DNA from: Rhyzopertha dominica
Lineage: Eukaryota; Arthropoda; Insecta; Coleoptera; Bostrichidae
Reading direction: 5' to 3'
Length of the DNA stretch: 64,000 bases
NCBI GenBank assembly: GCA_025024175.1
Contig: QCXZ01000064.1
Span: 54,333,325-54,397,324, forward strand
Shown: positions 45,420 to 57,377 of the stretch, in pieces
How the letters are laid out: each line of letters starts with the position of its first letter
Numbering within the stretch: the stretch's first letter is position 1
Made by a program: the position numbers and the translations under genes
Notes under the pieces: model-generated
What the model was told of the DNA's origin: nothing
Database searches by the model: none
Seen by the model: only the letters and a program-made list of their open reading frames with translations

Positions 45420-46300
45420 ATTGTACTCACATAAATAATTATTATATTTACTCCAAAGTAGGGTCCACTTACTATTTTTTTTAATAAGATATGTTCTTTA
45501 CAATAAAATTGAAAACCATAAAATCCACTTTAAAATTAGCCATCATCTGTTGAATTGGCTTATACAAAGCTTGTGTTATGCCATTTTAAAGATGTGAAAT
45601 ATATATCACTCCTGCTGTTATAGCAACTAGAAAAAAATATTCCCAGCCTTAACAAAGAAAAGAGATACTGTAGTGGAGTTATCCGTAGACCAGGAGGTGG
45701 CGTTAGTTATACGATGGAGGAATTTTCAGTAAGATCATTACATTAATAACTACTGGAATTTATATTTATTGACTTTCTGGAGAATACAAAAGACATGCTT
45801 ATTACAGCTTGATAAGTAGGTATGCAAAAAATGATTTTTATGTCTATATGAAAAACAAAATTGCCACAAAAAGTGGTTAGTTCAAATTATCCTAAAAATT
45901 GTAAAGAAATACTTCTAAATCGGTTGATTGGTATAGAAGGGCCAAAATCTGTAGATCTACAGAAAAGTTGGTAGATGTGGCAGCACGGGTACAACCGATT
46001 ACAATGAATTTATTTCAGACTAACCTTGTATTGCACCTTTATGGAGAAAGAAACGATGCTTTGCCATGTCATATTAAATGTGCCACCTAGCGGCAAAGTT
46101 ATATACTTCATCTTATTTTAAATGGAATCTGGTGGCCATATTTGTAAAAAAAAATCCTCAAGATTCTACCACAATTGGGTATTTGCCATGTATTTATATT
46201 TTATTAAATTTGATATTAATAGGTAGCATCTAATTCACGAAGCAGCTGTGACAGCTTATAAATTCGAAAAAATGGATCATAAGGTGTATTTTTAATGTTA
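45420..46300. other. AT-rich non-coding stretch
   Basis: No gene is seen. A few short repeat-like pieces occur (for example GCCACCTAGCGGCAAAG near 46082), which are common in interspersed insect repeats but not classifiable here. Confidence 0.35.
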
Positions 46301-46309
46301 AAAATGTGA

Positions 46310-47350
46310 ATATTTAAAGGGACCACCAAAACGCGAACATATTGGCCGTGACGTGAGGTGTCTTGTAAATGGCCGCTTGTTTACATCTGGGGTTAGTGCG
46401 TCACGTGTCAGCCACAGCCCGTCAATTTATCACTTAGTTGTTTGCGTTCATTTTGTGACAAGAGAATTAAAATACGCCAAGAAAAGTGAAAAACATGAGT
46501 TATGACTTCTGAAGGCATGTTCATTGTTATGGAATTTGTATACAGCGACGAGCGGTTCAACGCGGCGGAGATGAGGAACGTAAAAGCAACAGCATAAGTG
46601 AACTTTTTATCAAATTAACGTAGCATTCATAATTTGACTACAGTGGGTTGTTGGAAACATACTATTTGTAAACATAAAAATGTAAGAATTAAAAATGTAC
46701 CCTAAACTTGACATTTTAGAGGTCAGAATAAACATAAATTGCCATTTATTTTCGGGGTTCTTGCGGCTCGTTTCCAGTTTGGCTAACAGTCGAATATATG
46801 AGTAACAACGTCGTTTTTTATTATAGCATTTCCCTCTATCAACTTAAAACGCATATAATTTTTCATATCCTATTCAAGCTATAACAAAATGGAAACTGAA
46901 TGGTAAACACTTATAATCCCAAAAAGAATAATAAAACTTACAGTAAGAATTAAGGTGATCTTCACAACAGAAAAACAAACTTTGCGATTTCGGCATATCA
47001 CGTCTAGGGGCCTTTAACAACTTTTTCATATGTTGATAATCTCAAGAAACGGTTACAAAAATTTTGTTAGCTGTACTGACTGAAGTACTTTTATAACCAT
47101 GTACAAAACAACACTTGTTTTGTTTTTCATACATAATAGATGCTTGTAAAACTACAAAAATCACTTTTTGGTGCAACCTCTTACACCGTCCTTTCAATAA
47201 ACACTACACAAAAGCTTTTCCAATACAAGAATGATGCTACACTATTAAACAGCACGCTCCTCGGTAATGTTTACATGACACTTGACGTCACGAGTTGAAT
47301 AACCTTGGATAAAAGCGTTTTGGCGGTGACTCCTAAGATTCGAATTTTAG
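46310..47350. mobile_element. Possible non-autonomous DNA transposon with inverted ends
   Basis: The left end (46320-46380: CCACCAAAACGCG, then GGCCGTGACGTGAGGTGTCT) and the reverse complement of the right end (47265-47345: CCGCCAAAACGCT, then CTCGTGACGTCAAGTGTCAT) align with spaced mismatches over about 60-70 bp. The interior has no convincing frame. The ends are richer in G+C than the surroundings. The exact termini and target duplication could not be fixed. Confidence 0.5.
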
Positions 47351-47458
47351 ACCTGAAATTCTCTGCCTTCAAATATTTTTTTGTTTTTTTTTAACATGGC
47401 GTACAATATATATGAACTTCAAGATTCATTTTACGTAATTTTCAAAAAAAGTGATAAT

Positions 47459-47525
47459 ACCCAATTAATTTCCAAGATACTGTAGCTGTCCAGCTTTAAA
47501 TGATCACTCTGTATAATGTATATGT
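47459..47525 (-). repeat. Third copy of the 'ACAGRGTGATCAGTTAAG' repeat
   Basis: Read on the minus strand: TACAGAGTGATCATTTAAAG, then CTGGACAGCTACAGTATCTT. It matches the copies at 21368 and 37797 on the other strand. Confidence 0.55.
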
Positions 47526-47815
47526 AAAAAAGATTCAACATTAAAGATGTGCTAATTGCATCTGTAATTTATTTACATTAACACACATAAGTGAAATAAT
47601 ACATCTGCTCTTATAAAATCTACAAGTACAATCTACATACCAGAAATCCATCAACAACAAACCACGGCAGTCAGTCTTAAAGCGAAAACAAATTCAAAAC
47701 ATAAATTACTTAAAGTTAAGTGTTGGATTTTATTTGACACTTGACTTTACACGACAGCAGAAGTTCCCCATACAACTTTAATCACACAGTTTGTTTTATC
47801 GTGCTTCAGTCGTAA

Positions 47816-50800
47816 CTATTCCGTGGGTTGCTGGAACTTTTGCAATCTTCTCCGTCTGAGCTCCTCGTCGGGACTAACTGCTGTCGTTTGAGGTTCAGAG
47901 GTCGATGAGCCGTCGCTACTACCGTTCACGTTATTCATGTCGACAGGTTCAGGAACTGTCGATTTAACATGGTCATCCACCTTTGCTGACGTGCTGGGAG
48001 CCCCGTCACCGTTCGCTGCGCTAGTGCTTGGAGTGTTTTCATTGGCTTGAGCTGCTGGTTGTGGTATTGGAACAGAGAGTGCGGCCGCTGCACTATACTG
48101 CTGCATCATGATTACGGCTGTGTCTAACATTGTCTGTAATAAAACATATGAATTGTGTTAATTACTTATTATCATTGCAATATCTATTTATCTCATTGAA
48201 TTATTTTAGCTCTATATGAGCTAATTTATAAGAGACTTTGAGCCAACAGAAGTAGAAACCAAAACTGTCCAAAGTATTCAGGATTGTAAATTAAAAATTC
48301 ACCATAAAGGTAGCACATCATTCACAGTTTTACGTCAAAACATAAGGAGTATTGCTAAAAACTTTGATGAAGTTAATGTAGTAAACATGAAAATATTATT
48401 GACACCATAGTATTAACTGAGATATCCTAAGTAACAATTTAAGTTTTATTATTTTCTACAGGTTAGCTATAAAGCCTTTTTTTCGATATCTTTCTTGAAA
48501 CTAATGTTCCTTGAATTCAACTTTAACACTTGAATAAAACTGTCTTAAGGGAAAAGAGGAAATGTTCAAAAACTGTCCAAAATGTAAAGATACCTTAAAA
48601 CTTAGTGGTTGTTTAATTACAGTTTTAAAATATTCCTTAAGTAAACTATAAATCTATACGTATGTATTTAAATATTTCAATCAGTTACAAAACCTTTGCG
48701 AGGGTTTAAAGTTTTGTAAAAATACTATCAGCTGAAGGTTTTTATAAGTTTTAAGTTTCGTTCAAATCTTATTAGCTTTAAATCTGAACAGTAATATCAG
48801 TATAGTTTAATTTGTATTTAAGAACGTGTCCACTATTCTTATTATTCCTTTTAAGGGTTTGGAAAGACATTAATAAATACTCTATTAACGTATACATAAA
48901 AGGTAATGACATACAGGCTAAAGAATATTGTAACACTTTAGTGGAATTCAGTTATATCTCCTTAATTAATAAATATACAACGGTAACAAACATAAGTAGT
49001 TCAAGTGTCTATCACATCTATGTAAAAAGCAAAACACAATTAATGGATCACATACCTATTTGTCTAAAAAGTGATATAACAGATCATTATACAATACTGA
49101 ATAAAACAATAATAAATAAAAGAGTCACCTCAAACGCACAAAACAAAAGCTTTAATTTTTAACAAAAAACGAACATTGGAAAAGATTAAAGCATGTAATA
49201 TGGAAACCATTATAGAACACAACCAATTGAAAAAACCACTGGAAGCTTTATACAGGCACATCAGCAGATAACTCATGAGGTCACAACTAATATTATACTC
49301 TCTAAAAAAGAAGCAAAAAGGAAAGAATGGATCACCAAAGGCTTAATAAAATCTGTTAATAAAAAACAACTACAAGCAAAAATATTTCTCAATAACAGTC
49401 ATATTCAAAACGAATATAAGAAATATAAAAACAACTTAAGCACATTAATAAAAATTGCAAAAAAAGATTACTACACTAACAAACTAAAAATGAATCCATA
49501 TGATAGCAATAAATGGCTATGGCAAACAGTAAAGACAGTCACAGGACAGATAAAAGTCCATCAAAGGAATCAGAAGGTGCGAACAGGCTCAACTAAAGAA
49601 ATAACAGATAAAGAAAAAATTGCAAACCACTTCAATAATTATTTTGCCAATGTAGGTAAATCTTACGCATCAAAAATAATATGTCTCGATAAACCTGAAT
49701 TCTTGTAAGTTAACTCAAACCAGCACTCACTATTTTTAAAACACAGAACATAATGAAATAAAGAAAATTATAAAAATTCTAAAGACAAACGTAGCATTAG
49801 AATAGATGGTATAAATGTGAAAAAACCATAAAAGCCCCTGAACCAGAAATCGCCCCATATTAGCGATACATATAAATAAAATATTTACTACAGGAATATT
49901 CTCAATTTTTATTTATTTATTGTTTTATTTATTATTAGTATTTAAAACAGCTCCAATTTATAAAAATGAAAATAAATTTAATAATAATAATAATAAGGTT
50001 TTATTTAGGAATAACACAGCCTTTCATATTGATTCCTATTAAGGCAAAGTCTAGCTTTAGCTATTCAACTTAACCTTTAACAGCAAGAAATAATACATCC
50101 TTAATCATAATCAATACAATAAATAATACGATCAAAACAGTCAGCTCAAGGTTTGCTTTACTGCATTGACAAAATAATATTTTTTTATTTCCTTACGAAA
50201 AACATTTGAAGACAATCGTCTAATCGCGCCAGGAACAAAGTGTTACGAACGACTGAATTGTACAAAAAGGATTTGCGAAACGTGGGCAACAGATGGGGAG
50301 GTAATGAAAGACTATTAACATGGTGTACATTTATGTTATGGAGATAACGTCAATAAACAGTTTGTCACACAGGTAGGGTGGAGAGGAGGTAAGCAGCACA
50401 TTATGACAAACGTTATTAGGTTATATTTGAAAATATTTTGAACTCTCAACCACTTCAGTTCATTTAATCTGGCAGATACTCGATCATATTTCCTAATACG
50501 ATACACAAAACGACAGCAACTATTCTGAATTTTTTCCATGTGATCCCTGGTGTATTTGTCTAAGCAACTATAATACACGATATTACAATAATTCATTATT
50601 GGTAATACTAGACTCTCACAGAGTTTTTTTCTCAGCTTGAAGTTTATAATATTTATGTAATTATACAGCAGTTTTAAGGAGCAGTAACATTTGAAGTATT
50701 AATAATTTATTCCTTAAATTGAAAAACAACATGTGTAAATACCTAGGGCACACTGAAGTTGTCAGTTTGGACAAGTGCTTGGGATACATTTTTTTTCAAG

Positions 50801-53800
50801 GTTATCCTACTGACAAAAATAAACGTAGATTCGAACAATTTGCATTTACTGGTATCAGATTGACAATTTATTTTTTTTCGTCACAAAAATTGTTCACTTT
50901 AATTGTGGATTTTTTCCATGAAGTTTAAGCAATGGTATGCACTTTTTTTTCCGATGGTAAACGGCTTACCACTATTTTAAAATATATTTATTTCTGAATT
51001 TTAAGCAATTTAGATATGTGGAAAAATTAAAAACACACAAATCCACTGATGTACTTACTTTAATGTGGGGTTAAATTGATTTATATGATGGTACTGATGT
51101 CAAACTGCAATGTTATAAAAAGCAGACATTTACTGCAATTATTTCACAATGCAACATTATACAGTCATTTGTGAATCAATACTTTCCCTGCAAGTAATCA
51201 TTTTTGGTATGCCAGTGGTTATGTGATGCATGAGGAGGCAGCCATGCTTGCCACGCATATGGCGTCAGAACTTGATGACATCCCTGTCACTTTTACATGT
51301 GAAATGAACTATACTGTCGATACCATGGCAACCAGAGAAAAAGTGTTGCAACGAAACTTTTGGGTAATCAAACAGAGTTGCAAAAGTATCTATTTTCCAC
51401 CCACATTTTATCAGCAAATTTTGGATTTATTTGCATTTATTTGTAACGTGGTGTCAATCAAATATTACTAACCTGAATGTTCCTCAAGCACTGTATTCTG
51501 GCCTCAACATTTTCCCTCTCTCTTCCTTCCATTCTCCTCAGTTCCTCCGTAGAAAGTGACTGTAAGTTTTGGGGCGGCATGGGCGGCGGTGCCATGAACG
51601 GCAGAAATGGGAAAGGCGGAAACGCAAACGGCGGAATATTGGGTTGCGTTTGCTCCGTACCCCTTGCACCTCCCTGCTGGTTCTGTTGAGGCGGCAACTG
51701 TGCTCCGTTCGGAGGCACTGCGTTCTGCTGGAAAACATGGAAGGGGTTAGGCCCGACAAACGCATTCCCAAACGGATTCGGCGGCTGTTGTCTTTGCCTC
51801 GCGTCTTGCCTCTGTTCGTTGTTGGTGGTGCTGTTGGTGCGCAGGATGTTCAGGCGACAGGTGGGGCNAGTCTGTTGCCGTTGGAACCAGGAACGCAGGC
51901 ACGCAGTGTGGAATATGTGATTGCAGGGTAGTTTTTTCGAGGCCGTAGTCATCTCCTCCCGGCAGATGATGCAGACGTTGTCCGCTTCTTGTAGTTCCTC
52001 CGGGGTGACGTCCGGATACAACGTGTTCATGTTATGGATCGCCCTGCGTGACATTATCACGTCGTTCAAAGCCTTCTTGAAGTTTCTGATCGTGTAGTAC
52101 ATCGGCCTGAAGGCAAACAGCGGCAGAGTGTATATCCTAACCATGATGGCTACGAACGCTACGTATAAAATCACTTTGATCAAGCCCATAATTAGCTCTG
52201 TGTATAGGAGGAAAACGGCCTTGTTGTCCCATGGCGTTTCCGTACTTAAGTCTACGGAATGCAGACAGTATTTTATTGCTATGTTGACAACCATTGTGAT
52301 GAGTATGGCGTATTCGAAACCGAAGACAAGTTGGACCGATGCACCTTTCGTTATCGTTGATTGATAAGCGTGTTGTACGAAGTGTAGATCTAATGATCCT
52401 AATACAAACAGTAACGACAGTATTCTGATATGGAACAACCAGCTAATTACTGGACTTCTTTCCATCTGAAAAAGAAACATACTAATATAATAACATAATA
52501 ATGTTTATTGTTACTGTTATATTATACGAGCCCTAACACAAAAATGTTCAGACATCAACTGATTTTTCGTAAAAGTTTCGTAGGGGATTCAATATCACAT
52601 TTTTCATTTATATGACACTATAATGTGTATTGTTTTACACCATATTTACAACATTGTTTTGAAATAAAATAATATTGATTTATAAAACTAAACTAATGTT
52701 GATAACAATACAATATTTATTGACTCATAAATGTTCAGACAATACAAGTCAATAGCTGGTTGTGTCTCCCTTTGCCTTAATAACTGCCTTTATTCAGGCA
52801 AGTATAGTTTTTACAAGCTTTTCGCCATCTTCTGCGGTAAAAGAATCCCATATATTTTGCAATTTTACTTGCAAATCAGAAATGTTGCGCTGCGGATCAT
52901 TTCTTACTTTCTGCTTCATCTTGTGCCATAGAGTTTTGATTACATTTAGATCAGTACTGCCGGAGGGCCAGTCAAAGACTGAAATGTTCGGACATCAACT
53001 GATTTTTCGTAAAAGTTTGAAAACTTCCGTAAGGGATTCGATATAATGTTTTCCAATTATAGGACACTCTAATATGTATTGTTTTACATCATATTTATGA
53101 CATTGTTTTGAAATAAAACAATACTGATTTATAGAACTAAGCTAATGTTGATAACAAGCCAATATTTGCTGATACATAAATGTTCGGACAGGTTAGTAAA
53201 ACAAATAAATATCATTGATAATTAAGTCGATTAGATATCAATTGACTCCAAAATGGTCGCGGTAAAGCAACCAATCGTGCAATCAGAGGATTAGTTGTAA
53301 AACTGTTTCACCAAGGAAAAACATATCGGGATATTGCTAAGCAAATAAATGTTGCAAAGTCCACGGTGTCAGATATTGTGAAAAAGTATAGAGAAACGAG
53401 TTCAATTCAAATTTCAAGACATGGTGCTGGTCGGCCACGCAAAGTTACTTCCATCGAAGTACATTAAGAGAAATAACAGCAAAATGGAATGAAGAAACAA
53501 TGGGAAAAGTTTCACGAGAAACGTGTCGTCGCTGGATTCATAACTCTAGTAAAAAAGAGACGATTAGCATGGGCAAAGGAAAGGGCAATGTGGACTTTCG
53601 AAGATTGGAAAAGGATCACTTTTGGTGATGAATCAAAATTTGATGTTTGCGGGGGTGACCATCGATCACGTGTTATAAGAAATAAAAATGTAGCCTTCAA
53701 TAAAGGCTGCCGAAAGAAAAAAATAAAATTTCCATCAGGTGTTCTGGTATAGGGAAGCATGTCTGCTAATGGTGTTAGAAAACTGCACTTCATAGACGGA

Positions 53801-56800
53801 ATTGTAAATGCACTAAAATATCAGAACATTCTTGAAACCNATNTATTGGCGTCAATTCCAATGTTATCACCTGATGGAAACTTTACTTTTCAACAAGATG
53901 GCGTCTCCTGCCATACAGCCAAANCCACAAGAAAGTGGCTGCAAGACAACATTTCCGTCCTTGGCTAGCCCTCCAGCAGTCCTGATCTAAATGTAATCGA
54001 AACTATATGGCACAAGCTGAAGCAGCAATTAAGAAATGATCCTTAGCGCAACATTTCTAATATGCACATAAAATTGCAAAATATATGGGATTCTTTTACT
54101 GCAGAAGATTGCGAAAAGCTTGTAAAAACTATACCTGCCAGAATAAAAGCAGTTATTAAAGCAAAAGGAGACGCAACTGGCTATTGACGTGTATTGTCCG
54201 AACATTAATGTGTCGATAAATATTGTATTGTTATCAACATTAGTTTAGTTTTATAAATCAGTATTACTTTATTTCAAAACAGTGTCGTAAATATGATGTA
54301 AAACAATACATATTATAGCGTCCTATAAATGAAAAACATGATATTGAATCCCTTATGGAAATTTTCAAACTTCTACGAAAAATTAGTTGATGTCCGAACA
54401 TTTTTGTGTCAGGGCTCGTACAATAATCGATAATTAATAATTGTTGTGGGAAATAGATTACTGAATGTTATCATTACTTCACTCACATATGGAGACTTCC
54501 CATTAGAATGGAAGACATCAGTAATTATTATTCCTATTGAAAAAGTGAGTGGTACTATGAAATGTGAAGAGTACAGAAGAATCAACATTCTGCCTACATA
54601 TGAGAAGGTCCTAGAGATAGTGGTGAAACAGAAGCTGACTCAGTTCTGTGACAATAATGATGTTTTAATAAACAATCAGTCGGGTTTCCGTGCAGGTTAT
54701 TCATGTGAGTCTGTTATATTGAATGTGTGTGATAAATGGCTCAAAGATCTGGACCAGGGAAAAATCGTGTTGTCTGTGTTTTTAGACTTTAAGAGAGCTT
54801 TTGAAACAATAGATCATTGCTTATAAAAAATTGTGTTAAATTGGTATCGTTGATGTAGCATTTAAATGGTTTAAATACTAAAATCCTAAAGGAGCACAAG
54901 CATCCTGGAGTTGTTCTGCCACTCAGACCTGTTAGATAATGAAAGACTTAAAATTAAATAATATAAACTAAGTAAACCTTAAGTTAAAGAAGGAAAAGGA
55001 AAATTAAGAGAGAAAGAAAGATTACGCTATTAACATAAGAATCAAAATTTTGTTAGGAAGAAGAAAAATCGAGATCCAGAAACTAGAAGTTAAGAATGAG
55101 TAAAGAAAAGAAAATTACAATGTGTAGTATTTACTGCTGTTTATTTAACAATTTTCTTTCATATATTTTCTAAATGCACTAAATTTATTGTTCCGTAGAG
55201 CACATCACAGTTGGCAACTTGTTGAATTAGAATGCCATACACTAAGAGAGTATTTGTTTGAAAAATAGTTTGTGGTGTCTAGATATGATGAGCATGTTCT
55301 TTTTCCTTAAGTTTAGGTTATTAATGTCAGTATGGAATATTATTTTTCAATAGAGGTATGAAGGAAATTTGTATATTACAATTTTATAGAAAAAGCAACT
55401 TTTGGGCGCATGGATTTATAGAAAAAACTAAAAAATTTACAATCTCCAAACAATTCTAAAGAAAACATGTCTCTGTCGTAATTGGTGCTTTAAGAAATCT
55501 CAAGTTACTTGTTTTTACTTTACCTTATGCGATTATGATTCCCAACAAATTTGAAATCGATATCTTTTGTAGTTAAGGAATAATTAAAAAACAACATTTT
55601 TTACAATGTAACTTTAACACAATGTACAATATGTATAAAAAAAATATTTCTTTTAAATCGCATTTTCTCTCACCTGTCAAACGCTGTCGGTGTATTTCGT
55701 GGACACCCTGTATACAAGGTTTCCTAAACCACAATTTGCTATCTGTTATCATCCCCAGATTTTTTGCATAGTTCTTATATGGTAACAGGTCAGTCCCAAC
55801 TTTGAACTGCAGATTTTTGTGAATAAAAACTGCTTGTGATTGCTCGATATGTTGAGCAATATCAAATTTGGTGGTTTACATTAAAACAAGGATGGAAAAA
55901 CACCGCCAGGAAAATAATCCGAAAATATAAATAGTTTAGTTACAAAAACAAATTATTGTCGTCTCTTCGCGGAAACATTAGCAGTGTTGACAGACATGTT
56001 TTAATAAAAAAGCCCTCAAAGATTTTGCTTTAAATCCAGACAATGTGGATTACATAAAATCATTATTCACTCCACTGACGTATTGCAAATTGGATTGAGA
56101 ACCCCAAACCAACACCATCTTTTAGTCTTAGTGCATTTTAAAATCACCTTAGTTTTCCAACTTCCTTAATAAAATTAGGAAAAACACAAAAGCGAAAAAA
56201 GAGGAATCGAAAAATGCAAAATTGGAATGTGTTCGAAAGAGGAAAAAGCACAACAACAAAAAGGAAAATAACAAAGTGATAAGTGGAAAAAATATTGACA
56301 CGAAATCTGGACCATGACCAAAAATAAGGTATGCTGCTTGCGGCGAAGAGTTGGATAGTAACACAGAGGTGGTGAAGACAAAAATGTCCGAGGAATTTAA
56401 CCTTAGGCAAATCACATCCTATATTTTTAGAAGTGAAACATGCAGAAGCTGCCACCAAAGATTTGGGTAAACCAAATGCAAATCAGATTCTTACTGCTGG
56501 TGGTCTGTAAAATGTATCTGGTCCATTTTTCTTAAATTTGACGCTTTCGTATGGAAGAAAATTGAAGACATGGTTAAATTTGGACAAGTAAATGAGCCGA
56601 AATGGAAACCAGACATGCATGTTTAACAATAAGGTTTTGGTAAGGTAGCAACCTTGGTGGTAAACTAATTGTCTCTGATATCAAATGAAGCGCAGTACAG
56701 TTTTCCTATTAGAAATGAGCTTTTATATATATGGGAGACGTATCATTAATAATTAATAAAATGTATGTCATAAAGTTTTTAACTAACCAATATGTGCACG

Positions 56801-57377
56801 ATTCTAGTTAGGGAAATAATACACAACGGCTTTCAGAACTCAACTTCCTAGATATACTAATGTGCCACAGAAGATAATAATAATTATAATACTTACATAA
56901 TCTACTCTATCTTCAGCAAGCCAATGGAATGCTTTTAAAAACAATAACAAAGTGAACAAAGCAACAAACTTGGGATTGAAGTCATCTCGGAAAACTGTGA
57001 ATGCTAAACAGGTTTCGGTAATGGCGTACCAAGAACGTTCCATAAGATGCTACAATTAGAACTTGTTAGATTACAATCAGGATTCGTCTTTATAGTTACC
57101 TCAAATTCAGCAGCCCTAAGTTGTCCGAAAAATATTTTACGCATCAGTTTTCCTGCCAGTAAAACACAAATGAACGCTTGAATATATATTACCTAAAAAA
57201 GCGACGGTTTCATCTTTTTGTAACAAACAATTATTAATATGTACTTACAGCCATACTAGGATTGGATTTGGTTATATACACCACAGATGGATAAAATTGT
57301 TTCTTTTGGTAATATGCATTTGCAATCACAATCGATGTAAGGGCCAAGCTGATAACTGATATTCCTAACGACCTCAT
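47816..57377 (-). CDS. sip3: HRD1 / synoviolin, ER-associated degradation E3 ubiquitin ligase
   Basis: Five exons join in phase to 561 residues: 57249-57377, 57100-57192, 56897-57049, 51473-52465 and 47816-48133. Start MRSLGISVISLAL; then YYQKKQFYPSVVYITKSNPS, QLRAAEFEHLMERSWYA, FTVFRDDFNPKFVALF and MERSPVISWLFHIR, all diagnostic of HRD1. The N-terminal half is a series of membrane helices. A RING-H2 domain follows at 290-328 (C290, C293, C306, H308, H311, C314, position 325, C328). The tail is Pro/Gln-rich and ends with LRRRRLQKFQQPTE. HRD1 with SEL1L ubiquitinates misfolded proteins moved out of the ER. An N in the codon for 325 hides what must be Cys (NGC). Intron 3 (4.4 kb) holds the composite Tc1 and LINE debris; intron 4 holds more LINE debris. 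A minus-strand AATAAA is near 47729-47734. Confidence 0.96.
48320..49850 (+). pseudogene. LINE 5' half (endonuclease to start of RT)
   Basis: The piece starts with LRQNIRSIAKNFDEVN, the opening of LINE endonuclease domains. It continues through YISLINKYTTVTNISSS (48950-49010), KKDYYTNKLKMNPYDSNKWLW and IADKEKIANHFNNYFANVGK-like blocks at 49440-49670. It is broken and lacks the RT core. It lies in HRD1 intron 4, antisense to the gene. Confidence 0.7.
50336..50596 (-). pseudogene. LINE C-terminal fragment
   Basis: MNYCNIVYYSCLDKYTRDHM followed by IQNSCCRFVYRIRKYDRVS is the conserved C-terminal region after the LINE RT domain. It lies in HRD1 intron 4. Confidence 0.7.
52527..54418 (+). mobile_element. 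Composite Tc1-like transposon with 460-bp inverted arms (inactive)
   Basis: The ends match as inverted repeats (CGAGCCCTRACACAAAAATG) and are flanked by TA (52525-52526 and 54419-54420), the Tc1/mariner target. The transposase runs from 53260 to 54187, with an HTH (YRDIAKQINVAKSTVSDIV), the GRPR hook, WTFEDWKRITFGDESKF (first Asp), FQQDGVSCHTAK (second Asp) and SPDLNVIETIWHKL (Glu, 33 residues on; 34 in Tc1). Stops, a frame problem near the start, and Ns show it is dead. Unusually, 52527-52988 is an inverted copy of the 3' end of the element (53948-54418), fused at GAAATGTT to a second left end that starts at about 52984 and lacks the outermost bases. It lies in HRD1 intron 3. Confidence 0.85.
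54440..54870 (+). pseudogene. LINE RT N-terminal fragment
   Basis: YGDFPLEWKTSVIIIPIEK, YRRINILPTYEKVLE, NNQSGFRAGYSCES and VFLDFKRAFETIDHCL are successive RT blocks of a Jockey/CR1-like LINE, cut off before the catalytic motif. It starts within 25 bp of the Tc1 end. It resembles the copy at 15680-16343. Confidence 0.75.
54871..56896. other. Remainder of HRD1 intron 3, unclassified repeats
   Basis: A sequence ending TGGACACCCTGTATACAAGG near 55705 and a run GGAATCATAATCGCATAAGG (reverse strand, near 55525) look like common interspersed insect repeats. The short minus-strand frames near 56144-56458 overlap each other in different phases and are not supported as genes. Confidence 0.35.

Noticed and set aside
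51223..51471. Plus-strand frame of 82 codons in HRD1 intron 4
   Set aside because: Runs into the splice donor region of the HRD1 exon on the other strand and resembles nothing known.
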